64,000 nucleotides of DNA, taken from positions 24,910,315 to 24,974,314 of the forward strand of contig OZ038454.1 in the NCBI GenBank assembly GCA_964036195.1, written 5' to 3'. The notes under the pieces were generated by a model. That model searched no databases, was not told where the DNA came from, and saw only the letters and a program-made list of their open reading frames with translations. Within the stretch, counting starts at the first letter, position 1. Each line of letters starts with the position of its first letter. The DNA is from Sphaerolaimus hirsutus (taxonomy: Eukaryota > Nematoda > Chromadorea > Monhysterida > Sphaerolaimidae). Below are positions 1 through 9,700 of this stretch, one piece after another. Both the position numbers and the translations under genes were made by a program.

Positions 1-640
1 GTCTTGACATTTCACTTGAAATTTATTACTTGACATTTCACTTGAAATTTATCACTTGGCATTTGACTTGACATTTCAATTGAAAGTTATCACTGTATAT
101 TCACCTTGACATTTATCACTTGACATTTGACTTGACTTGACTTTAGACTTGACATTTCACTTGAAATTTGTCACTTGACATTTGACTTGAAATGTGTCAC
201 TTGACATTTGACATGACATTTGACATTACATTTCACTTGAAATTTATCACTTTACATTTGACTTGACATTTGACATGACATTTATCACTTGACATTAAAC
301 TTGACATTTCAATTGAAATTTATCAGTTGACATTTGACTTGAAAGTTATCACTTGAAATTTGACTTGATAATTTATCACTTGATATTTTATAACTATCTA
401 TCACTTGACATTTATCAATTGACATTTCACTTGAAATTTATCACTTGACAATTATCACTTGACATTTCACTTGAAATCTACCACTTGACATTTATCACTT
501 GATATTTGACTTGATATTTTATCACTTAATATTTTATCACTAGACATCTATCACTTGACATTTATCACTTGACATTTGACCTGACATTTATAACTTGACA
601 TTTGACTTGACATCAACCACTAGACATTTATGACCTGATA
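1..640. repeat. Degenerate short-period tandem repeat (CACTTGACATTT type)
   Basis: The whole interval is built from variants of CACTTGACATTT, CTTGAAATTTAT and ACTTGACTTGACATT. The period is about 12-14 bases and there are dozens of imperfect copies. No open frame survives. The same CACTTGACA word recurs inside the hairpin repeats near 1088 and 1350, so the array may have grown from such an element. Confidence 0.85.
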
Positions 641-1087
641 GTAATCAGCATGCAAGGTCACAAGCTCAGTATCACATGAAGCAGTAGTTCAGGCATGTTT
701 GCGCATTTTACACAAAATCAGCAAACTTGAATAACTTTTGTAAATAAGTGCCACCGGCTTAGGGGCATGTCCTGGGGGGTTGAGGGGGTATTTTTGAGGG
801 GTGTTTTTGAGGGGTTACCTAAGTGGGGAAGATAAGTGGTGAGTCAAGTGATGAACAAACGTTTCGGTGGGAACTCTGTGTTTCGGTGTTTTTGTTTACA
901 ACTTTATGGTTTACTTGGCTAGGAGCCGGTAGACTTCCCATCACTTGTTTCGCTAACACATTTTTCGTCAATTGGCTATTTGCAGAATTGGCCATGGGTT
1001 AGTTGACCCAGTCCAGGTTCGTCTCGATCGACCTCGCACAACCTTACTCTAGCTAGCCTCGCTAACAACACAGGCGACAGTCTCGAG
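641..1087. other. No gene recognised
   Basis: Mixed sequence with G-rich TTTTGAGGGG runs near 780-820. I found no splice-bounded open frame here. The next exon of the Kelch gene (which reads towards lower coordinates) could lie in this stretch, but I could not place it. Confidence 0.4.
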
Positions 1088-1148
1088 CCCTGTAAAGTGT
1101 AAAGTCAAGTGTCATGACATCTGACACTTGACTGTACACTTTACAGGG
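1088..1148. repeat. Near-perfect 61-bp hairpin (CCCTGTAAAGTG)
   Basis: Arms of about 27 bases starting CCCTGTAAAGTGTA pair with TACACTTTACAGGG around a short loop. The CCCTGTAAA word is the sub-terminal motif of the intron-forming elements at 1328-1604, 40752-40939 and 42629-42823, so this is probably a short relative of that family. Confidence 0.8.
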
Positions 1149-1207
1149 CCTGCGAATTGGGACTGGCACCTGTACGTCAATTCTCAATTGACCCCAAATG
1201 CACAAAC

Positions 1208-4200
1208 AGGTAGAAATCTCCATCTGTCAGCGCCCTGATCCAACACCTCGCAAGTGTTTGTGTACGTTGTGTAGGGCCTTCCACTGGCCGTGCCCCTGAT
1301 CGTGTACGCGCCGCCGCACACCACCACCAGGGGCCAGTTCCAGACCCTGTAAAATTCCATGTGAAATGTGAAATGTCATGCAAAGTGTCAAATGCCCTGG
1401 AAAATGTCAAATGTCAAGCAGTGTTTAAAATCATGTAAAATTCCCTGTCAAATGTCAAATGTCAGGCAAAGTGTCAAAAGTCATGTAAAATGCCCTGCAA
1501 ATGCATTTTGGTTGCCATTTTGCAGCGCATTTTACATGACTTTTGACATTTTGCATGACATTTTACATTTGACAGAGTCATTTCACAGGGTGTATGACTG
1601 GCACCAGCCCGTTGAACTGAGCGCTGGCGTGCTGGTACCGCGGCCGGTTCATGTCCGCCTGCGGCTCGATTCGATTCACCCGACAGAGTTTTGTCGGGCA
1701 GTTATACTTTTTGTGATGTGCGTTTGTTTGTAATTTTTGTGCATTTTTCTGACGGGATCTTTGCTCTTTTGGAGCCAGTAGGAAATTGTCTTCCAGTCTC
1801 GCTCCCGCGGGCTTGAAAATTCCATGTAAAATGCCAGATGAATTTATCAATTGTCCTGTAAGATACAAACTGCGCGCTAAATTTTTTCCCGCTTGCTCCA
1901 TTTTCCCGGTGTATATTTGGAATTGTACACTTAACAAATTTGATAAATTTTGTTTGACATTTTACACCCTAAATAGGTATTTTACATTTAGCATTTTAGT
2001 GCGTTGGGTACGGGACCGGCCCGAGTGCTCGCATCGCAACCATGGCACCGGGCATTTCAAGTGATCAACTGAGGCTGCCCGACGAAAAACATATCGGGCA
2101 AATTGAATCTAGCACCTGGCGCCGCCACGCGCCCGACTTTGGTTCGAGCGACCACGCCCCCGTCGATGCCCTACATAAAAATTTATGCTCTAGATTAAGC
2201 TTCACAAAGTGTGGAGATTTAGCTCCATAAAGAGCCCACACACACTAGTTGACATCGCAAACTAATGTCAAGTGAATGTCAACTAAAACAATAAAAAAAT
2301 TAAAGCAAACGATGAGAATTAAGTGTCACGATATGAAATGGTAATCATTCTCTATCACATCAGAAAGTTGAAACTAGGTACATAATTAACCAAAATTTAG
2401 TTGACACTAATTTTGATGTCAACTAGTCTATGTATGTGAGCCCAAAGCGATATTCGCCACTGCTCAGTCAGTCTCAAACGTAAATAAACTAGACCCACTG
2501 GACATCTCCTGGACACATGCCTCCAGTTAGCAGCACGTTTCCGAACGCGTCCGGCGCCGTGGCCGCGTAGTAACCGCACGCGGCTGCGGGAATCGGTACG
2601 GTGCGCCACTCGGCGCCCAGGTGCAAATTCCACAAGTGGAGCGGGGATGGGAAGTGGTAAGTGATTGGTGAAGTGGTAAGTGATGTGTCAAGTGACATGT
2701 TCACTTAATGTGTGTGCTCCGCGGACTGCACCATATGCATTTGTCCGAAGGAAACACGCGATCGCAACGTGATCTTCAATCAAATGAAAATTGTTCCAAA
2801 ATGTTCCAAGAATCTCCCTTTTCTTCAAATATTCTTCTTGTTTGTGAAAGTCCATGATTTATCGAGTAAGACATAACTAGTAATTTTAAACGCATAAATA
2901 CTGTTCTCTCGACCGAGTATAGCACTCAGACTCATTTCCAACCCCACTTTTCAATCAACCTCACTTGTCACTCCACCCACCACTTCACACTTCACTTGTC
3001 ACAGACAACTTTGCCCGCCACTTGTGCACTTGCGGAATGTGCACCAGCTCGTCGGGCAGGAGTTCGCAGGTGCGCTCGCCGCCCCCGCCGAACGCGTCGC
3101 CGCACAGCACGATGAAGGGTCTCCTGTGGATGATTGGAGAGGTGTTTGAGAGTTGTCAAGATTACCTAAGGTTGAGCGATGCAAAAGACGTGCATTTCGA
3201 AAGCTTTGTGAACCTCAATACCTACCTACATTCTGTCATCAACTTTTTATACGTAAATCCACCGTCTTATGCAAATACATCTTTATGCAATCTGTATTAA
3301 TACCGTATTTCCTCGAATTATCTCCCTTTAATTAACCCCCCTCGAAATACCCCCAGGTCTGAGCGAGCTGGGGAAGTAATCCCCCCCCCCCGAAATACCC
3401 CCTCGAAATAGGACTTATAGATTTATTCATTTATAATCGAGTCGGCATAGGACTGGATCAAATATGGGCAGAGGATTGGGTCGTTAAACGGCGTGGGAGG
3501 GCTCACAAAAAATACACCCCATCAAAACCCCAGCCAAAAACGAACGCATTCACAGTAGCCACAGTCACGGCGGCAACCCCATTGGACGCCTGCGTGCGCG
3601 CAGTGTTCATCCGGGGGCCCAGGGCCGCGCGCCAGGTGTCGCCCCCGTGCGCCGGCTGCACGATGAGCGTCTGCCGCGACAAGAGGCCCCCCATGTCCGG
3701 CGAGGCTCCGCCCATTATGTAGATCCGGCCGTCCATGGTGGCCGCGGTCTGAGTGTAGGGGGGGGGGTTGGTGGGGGTTTGGGGTTTGTGGTTCGTTTGT
3801 GTTGGGGGCGTGGTTTATAGCTCTTTCCTCACGTACCTAATTGGATTATTTTAATTAATTAGTGGCAAGTGTGTTAGCGCGATGTTTTTGTGGGAAGTCA
3901 GAACCCGAGGTTCAATCTTGAAAGCTAAGGAAGGAACGAAATATGTACGTAGAGGTTTAATATGTTGAAATGTGGAGAACCCTCTTTATAATATACGTAG
4001 GTGTTTTTTATTTTTAGGATCCTAGACAGTGTGTAACGACTGGGACAGGTCCATAATGTAAAATGCAAAAGTAAATTACATTCCACCCGATGGGCCCAGT
4101 ACCCATACAAGCCAGCAACAAACCCACCGGTTCCCTCATAATAGTTGGCCTGATGCCAAACTCATCGATAATCCGCGGGCTAGACATGCGCAAGGTGGCC

Positions 4201-4280
4201 GCGTCGTAGACCATCAGCGAGTCATCCCCGTGGCGCCCGTCCACCAGCACCAAGCGCTCGCTGGACACCCCCGCACCCGC
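1208..4280 (-). CDS. Kelch-repeat protein, internal exons (partial gene)
   Basis: Seven minus-strand exons read as one Kelch series: about 4280-4128, 3748-3546, 3123-3045, 2617-2517, 2170-2116, 1658-1605 and 1327-1208. Joined in this order they stay in frame and give typical blades: RIYIMGGASPDMGG, MNTARTQASNG, PFIVLCGDAF, NVLLTGGM, then SGAWRR followed by ADMNRPRYQHAS and VVVCGGAYTIRG, ending near EVLDQGADRWRFLP. Kelch blades form beta-propellers used for protein binding; the partner is unknown. Both gene ends are missing: the acceptor at 4280 implies upstream exons, and the donor after 1208 is uncertain. Introns at 3045/2617, 2116/1658 and 1605/1327 coincide with inverted-repeat elements flanked by CTG or CAG. 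Two of these lack an AG at the needed 3' site, so part of the locus may be decaying or may splice unusually. The family is clear; exact boundaries, especially 3546 and 2517, are inferred. Confidence 0.7.
1328..1604. mobile_element. Intron-forming inverted-repeat element in Kelch gene
   Basis: Ends GGGCCAGTTCCAGACCCTG and (opposite strand) GTGCCAGTCATACACCC, with CCCTGTAAAAT sub-terminal repeats. On the minus (coding) strand CTG stands on both sides, after GGG and before GTGGTG, so it is a 3-bp target duplication. Removing the element plus one CTG joins codons for FNGL to VVVCGG. The intron would be GT-TG rather than GT-AG. Confidence 0.7.
1659..2115. mobile_element. Intron-forming inverted-repeat element in Kelch gene (GT-AG)
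   Basis: On the coding strand the element begins GTGCTAGATTCAATTTGCCC and its other end, reverse-complemented, reads GCGGCTCGATTCGATTCACC. CAG is duplicated on both sides. Excision of element plus one CAG joins AWRRQ to ADMNRPR in frame with GT-AG ends. Internal GCCCGAC/GTCGGGC palindromes sit near both ends. Confidence 0.65.
2228..2443. mobile_element. Short terminal-inverted-repeat element
   Basis: The left end carries AGCCCACACACACTAGTTGACAT and the right end the matching inverted ATGTCAACTAG...GAGCCCA. About 215 bases, no coding capacity, lying inside a Kelch-gene intron. Likely a MITE. Confidence 0.6.
2618..3044. mobile_element. Intron-forming inverted-repeat element in Kelch gene
   Basis: Both ends carry GGTGC(A/C)(A/C)ATTCC(A/G)CAAGTG as inverted repeats. 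On the coding strand CTG is present on both sides (GAG-CTG and CTG-GGC). Removing element plus one CTG restores the blade CELLPDEL-GAEWRTVPIP. Read as an intron it is GT-TG; a GT-AG alternative using GCCGAG would delete three residues in frame. It contains a second, nested MITE at about 2717-2925. Confidence 0.7.
2717..2925. mobile_element. MITE, diverged TATACTCGGCGGAC family (F type)
   Basis: Begins near CTCCGCGGACTGCACCATATGC, then AAGGAAACACGCGATC, and ends CTCGACCGAGTATAG. It matches the copy at 6300-6769 in order of motifs but is clearly diverged. Nested inside the element at 2618-3044. Confidence 0.55.
3302..3420. mobile_element. Fragment of CCGTATT/CTCGAAATACCCCC element
   Basis: Starts TACCGTATTTCCTCGAAT and continues with C-rich CTCGAAATACCCCC repeats, the left arm of the family seen complete at 43700-44152 and 62708-63135. 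The right arm is absent here. It lies in a Kelch-gene intron. Confidence 0.6.
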
Positions 4281-4374
4281 CTGGGGCTCAATTCAACACA
4301 GAGTCGAGTGAGGGCAAGGGCCACGTGAGGGAAGGGATCAAAAAAGATGTGTGTGTGTGTGTGATGCGCCGTGA

Positions 4375-5045
4375 AGTGTCTTGAAGTGTCTTCACCCAGA
4401 GGCGACGTGTCAGCGTGAAGACACTTCGCTGTGCCTGCAGACAGTTCACGAACCAGGTAAAGTAGATATGCTGCGTTGGTTCGTGAAGTGCGCTTCGCTA
4501 AGTATGAGCGTCTGGAAGACACTTCACCTCAAATATCGTGAAGCGTTTGGAAGTGTTTTCACTGAGCCCGCTTCCACACGCTTCACGAAAATATTTTTTT
4601 GCTGTGGATCGCGTTGTGTTACGAATTGCGTGTCTTTGTCTGGTATTTGGGGTGTCGCAGGGAAATGGTATACGGGCACAGCAAAAAATGGGTGTGTGGA
4701 TGCGCGGTGAAGCGTCGGGAAGTGTCTTCACGCCGACACTTCCCGAACGCTTCACCAAGCATGTCAGCGCTTCCACATACATCACGAAAAAATGCGTGAA
4801 GGCACTTCACGCTTCTTAATATGGCGCTCCCACGCAAATTTATACGCGGGGGAAGCGTGTGGAAGCGCCAGCGGCGTGAAGTGTCTTCCACATGTTTGGA
4901 TGCGCGTGAAGCGCGTGGTGAAGATAGGTGAAGCGTGTGGAAGACACTTCACCCAGAATCTCGTGATGTTGGTGGAAGCGTGTGGAAGCGCGCCGCTTCA
5001 CGCGCATCCAGCCCGCTTCCACACGCTTCACGGATCTATTTTTTG
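4375..5045. repeat. GTGAAG/CTTCAC inverted and direct repeat block
   Basis: Dense alternation of GTGAAGCGTGTGGAAG and its complement CTTCCACACGCTTCAC, about 15 copies in both orientations. It ends with GGATCTATTTTTTGCTGTG. A shorter relative lies at 51770-51965 with a near-identical ending, so this is a dispersed family. Overlapping ORFs in all frames are by-products of the repeat. Confidence 0.75.
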
Positions 5046-5801
5046 CTGTGGGGGAATCCCGCAAGTTGTAAATGCAAAGAAAAGTTAAATTTGTGAAAAA
5101 TGATAGGTAAAGTGAACAAAACAGACAGTCACACCTTTAAGTGACAGCGTTTCTGCTGACAACTTAAATTGTCACTGATGAGTTTACACAATTTGACACA
5201 CAATTCGTAACTTTTCTCCATTCTTGAGATTTGCCTTGTCACTTGACAGAATGTGGAATTGGTTCCTGCAGGTAAAACAGCGTCGCCAGCGACGCACAGA
5301 TCATTGTCGTTTTTTGTTTTTATCGATTTCAAAACAGACAGATCTCAAGGAATTTATCTGAAGGTTATCGAATGAATGAATGTGCTGATTTTGACTTAAA
5401 CTTCAAAGTATCTTCACCTAGATTTTCTTGGACACTCGAGTCTATTATGTCATTTTGAGTGGTTAGTGGTTGCGGAAACGCACAATGTGAAACCGGCACG
5501 AGTACCAATCCTAACCCAATTTTTCCGAATTTCATGTAAAATCGCGGTAGGTATTTAGATTATCGTGTTTTAGTACATTTTTTTGCGTGCGTTAGAATTT
5601 GGCAGCATTTATTTACGTTTAGTTTATCAAATTTTCAGATTCAAGATTCCGGAACGATATTCGAGGTGAACTCATTTTTTGTTGGGGTCGCATGTTAAAT
5701 GTCACACACAATACATTCGCATACGTTACCCACTCATACTCAAACTCAACTAAAACAGGAGAATGAATTAAAAATTTGAGCTGTTTTTCTGCAATGTCGT
5801 A
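5046..5801. other. No gene recognised
   Basis: AT-rich sequence with no splice-supported open frame and no motif I can assign. Weak CTTGACAG words resemble the 1-640 repeat. Confidence 0.4.
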
Positions 5802-5929
5802 TACCGTATTTCTTCTAATAGAACGGCATACCTCCAATAGAACGGCACCTCCAATAGAAGGGCAGGTTTTGGCACTTTTTTACACCCACGAAAAAAATAG
5901 AACGGCGCCGTTCTATTAGAAATACGGTA
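5802..5929. mobile_element. Palindromic MITE, TACCGTATTT ends (TTCTAATAGAA type)
   Basis: TACCGTATTTCTTCTAATAGAACGGC at the left is mirrored by GCCGTTCTATTAGAAATACGGTA at the right, 128 bases in all, with TA at each end. Larger relatives occur at 44240-44530, 50895-51040 and 57725-58105. Confidence 0.75.
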
Positions 5930-6299
5930 TGTGCAGTATGAGGAGAAGCGTGCAGTATATTATTGAGGGTATGCAGTATGTGGACTCTTACACAGAAAAA
6001 TCACATCCCCATAAAAGCCACGGCTATAATATCCAAAAAGTGCTATTTATACAGCAAATCTCAGACAGTAAATACAAAACAAAACAGTCAGTATATCAAA
6101 AAATAGACCCAACTTGACATCGCTGCACACAAGAGCACCGGCTGCATTTCGGGTACCGGTTTGATCATAAATATTTACCTAGGTACCTAGTTGACAAAAA
6201 GTATTCGCCTACTTTTACTGCTGAAGTAAACGACTCTCACTTCTGATTTATTTACACTTTAAAGTATTACATTTTACATTACAATTCATCATAAATAGG
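5930..6299. other. No gene recognised
   Basis: AT-rich stretch between two MITEs. I see only short unsupported ORFs. Confidence 0.35.
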
Positions 6300-6769
6300 T
6301 ATACTCGGCGGACCGCAAGCTATGCATTTTTATGAAGGAAACACTCCATCATGACGTCATCATTAATAAAACAAAAAGAATTCCAGCAAAAAAAAAATTT
6401 CGGGAACATTCCTCATCTGATGACTTGGGAAATTGCCAAATTTCTTTGAAATAATGTATATATATATTTATATATACAAAAATAGCGATTATGAAGATGA
6501 AAATTAGCAAAATAGAGCATATTTTAGCGATTTTGATCAAAATATTAGTGAAACATCACTTGGACTTGGACATGGGTCAAATCGCTTGTGTAAGTTGTCC
6601 ACTGGAACAAGTCATCATATGTGACCCGATCCGTTTGTACGCGACTCCTGCTTTTTTCTCTTTAAATCTTTTTCTTTTTGTGAAAGTGCATACATAAGTA
6701 TCCAGCTCGCGCGTTGTCGACCAAGACATAAATAATTTTGGCCGCATACTTTGCGGTCCGCCGAGTAGA
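6300..6769. mobile_element. MITE, TATACTCGGCGGAC family (F type), upstream of lectin
   Basis: Left end TATACTCGGCGGACCGCAAG, right end CTTTGCGGTCCGCCGAGTA, about 470 bases with no coding. Internal GGAAACACTCCATCATGACG is shared with copies near 36555 and 37497. It stops about 17 bases before the lectin start codon, so it must supply the proximal promoter or 5' leader unless an upstream exon exists. Confidence 0.7.
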
Positions 6770-6786
6770 CCTTACTTCAACACACA

Positions 6787-9700
6787 ATGTTAAGCACTTT
6801 CAACAGCTCTGGCATCGACCGCATCATGTACACGTTGGCATGTCTCGCTCTGGCGGCTATGGCTGTCACGTTGAACGCGCACTGCGCATTGGCAGTCATA
6901 GGCAAGTTCGGCCCCTCTGCTTACAAATACACCTAAATGCAACTGCACTTACGTCCGGAGTAGGGGTAGTGGGATTGAATGTAAATAGATGAACTAGGTG
7001 ATGGTTTCCTGCGTTCTCGAGTAGCAGAATTGGGTGGGTGCGCAGTGAACGCTCGGGAACCATTTGGCAAACTTTGAGCCTCAATATCTGGGTGCATCGC
7101 AATGTGCATCTTTCAATTGTAATATATTTACACCCTGCACGCATGGTTCCCTCTGGAAGCGTCCCAACAATTTTTTTACGCATGCGATTACCAAGTTTTA
7201 AAAAGTTTAAAATAGTCATCTTTGTTATAACTCCATACGTTAACTTATCCACATCAATGATTTGTTCATCTTTTACACAAAAATAGCACGCTTGATCATC
7301 ATTGGCACGCTTCCAACGTGAGACATAAATGGATGCGAGGGCAGAGTATCATGTCCACCGAGTATACCTTGGGCCACCCTCACTCCCTCATCTCTTTGAA
7401 TCACCCATTGATCGACATAATCCCTACAGATTGCAAGCCGTTGCTGGGGGACCCCCAGCGTTGTCTGGCTTTCTATCCATCTTGGTCAGGCATGTCACTA
7501 GGTTGCAGTCAGCGGCAGTGCAAAAGCCACTGCGCAGGTGAACATCGCGTCATCTACTGTAGATTGACATGTAAACTGCTTCCCACTCAAGTTCGGCACT
7601 AAAATTTCGTGGTGTATACTGCCCTTAGTATACACCGGAGGGGGGGGGGGGGGCTTGCGTGACTAACTACGGTGTGGGTCACCAAATATGCAACTGATTT
7701 GTGTATACCTAGTTTTGCTGTCTGCGTCAAGTGCAGCTCCGAAATGGTACGCTCACTGCAGATGCAAGAGCTCCAGCTGTGGGGGGGGGGGGTTAGAATG
7801 CTAGAATTCGGGGTGTGTAGTTATACACAGCATTGGGTTGGGCTGTTTTTTTGATGCAGTTTTCGTCCATAACAATTCTGGCACCAATTTTTCTACCAAA
7901 TCGCATCAACTTTAGCACTGGCTTCATTCATCCACATCAAGTTCACTACTTGACTGTGTTTAAAAAAAACCCTGATCCCTAAACCCCCAATTGTGACCCC
8001 AATGCCAAAAAATTTAAAAATAGCAATGCAAGATAACCCTTTCTACACTTCCATGAAATGTAGTGTATTGGGTGGGGTAATGATTTTAAAGTACCTCAAC
8101 ATCACCTACAAATTGAGCCCTTCACATACAGATCGTGCTGGCCGCTTGCCAATTCTTGACCAAGCTGGACAAATTGATCAGGCGGTCGGAATGATAACGG
8201 GGGCTGCTGATTTCTGGGTAGATGGTCATGTCAAAATTGGTGGACAGAGTTCTAAGAAATCGGACTGGTTTTACTCAAATGGAAACATGATACCTCACGA
8301 TTTGTGGCAGCCTGGTGGTATGTAAATAGCATATAGTAATATTGTAATAATAAAATACATTCAAGCCTACATTAGATACGACTTAGAACCATTAGGATGG
8401 AGCTACAGCATAATGACAAATCAAAGGTGAAACGTACAATACAAAATTGTCACTGAAAACATGAAAATGAAGAATTTTTCAGTGACTCTTTATTTTATGT
8501 TTCAACCTTTATTTGTCATTATACTGATAAATTGGGCTTACTACGTATTTTTATGTCCTTTTATTCATAAAAATACGGTAATATACGTATAGCGTTTAGT
8601 CTGAACCGTATTTTGTTTCGTTTTCCCAGAACCCTACAACGGATTGTTCGGTCATACGGGTGACGATTGTATCAAGGCAGGGGCCAGTTCCGCAAAATGA
8701 GTAGTGAGCAACGATGGGTAAGTTCTCCAAAAAAAAACACTTTCTGTGTTTTGAGTTTTTCAAAAATGAATACCTGTGTTTTGAGTTTTTTTCTCGAAAA
8801 AAACTTGAGTAACTCTGTTTTTATTTCTGTGTTTTTTGTAAAAACTCGAGTTTTTTTCTAAAAAACTTGAGTTTTTTCCAAAAAATTCGAGTTTTCCCCC
8901 CAAAAATTTCGATTTACAGCATTTCGATCTGGAAACAGTGGTTTTCTTATAAAATATTGGTTTTACACATGTTTTAACCCCACATAACATTTGTGTATTC
9001 ATTCAAGTGTCAAAAAAGTCCATAAAATGTCCACAATGAGGACATCAACATCACAACACCAGCAACAAAATGCCCAGAAACGACAATTTACGCAGTACTC
9101 CAAAATTCTTCAATGGATGTGCACTGTATGGAAGACTACGGAATTGATTTGAACTACAACTACCATTTACCTCAAAATACCCCCATGGGGGTTTATTATT
9201 TCATCAGAAAGTTTTCATCAGAAAATAGTAGGCATTTACGTACCCAAAACAGGTTGTAAATGCGTACAAACAGGATATAATTGAAATAAACATGTAGATA
9301 GGTACCTAGTACAGTAGTACACAACCTAGTACAGTCTATGTGTAGCTGTGATGCAAATTAGCAGTAATGTAAGGTCACGCGCCATGGCGCGCTGGCGCCA
9401 CGCCATTTTTCAAATGGCATAGCCAACGCTAGCAAACTAGCATTGGATCTGTTTAATGATGTCGCCGTGAAGTTAATGGCAACATCATTAATCAACACTC
9501 TGGTCCGATTGAGGGAAATCAGAGAAGGCGCTTGCGCTCATCTGAGCGCAAGAAAACGGGTCGCTACCCGTCGGAATGGCCGACGCGCAAAAGTATGCAT
9601 GCGCGACACGGCGGAAAACTACACTGCCATTGTAAACTGGCAGCGCCGCTCAGAAGATATACTCCGCGGACCGCAAAGTATGTGCAGAATCCTACCATAA

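Noticed and set aside
2397-2633. Overlapping minus-strand ORF at 2397-2633 in another frame
   Set aside because: It shadows the Kelch exon at 2517-2617; only the frame with NVLLTGGM fits the blade pattern.
4498-5088. Overlapping ORFs of about 90 aa on both strands
   Set aside because: All arise from the GTGAAG/CTTCAC repeat block and have mirrored translations.
8667-8861. Frame continuing from the lectin exon into YQGRGQFRKMSSEQRW with a GTAAGT donor at 8718
   Set aside because: First read as more lectin with a frameshift, but this sequence is the end of the intron-forming element plus the hAT-like terminus CAACGATGG, and the exon at 22985 continues the domain in frame.
9443-9700. Matching ORFs in both LTRs (9443-9700 / 20654-21031, and minus 9764-10105 / 21095-21436)
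   Set aside because: Identity between the two sites reflects LTR duplication, not conservation of a protein. The frames run through a MITE.
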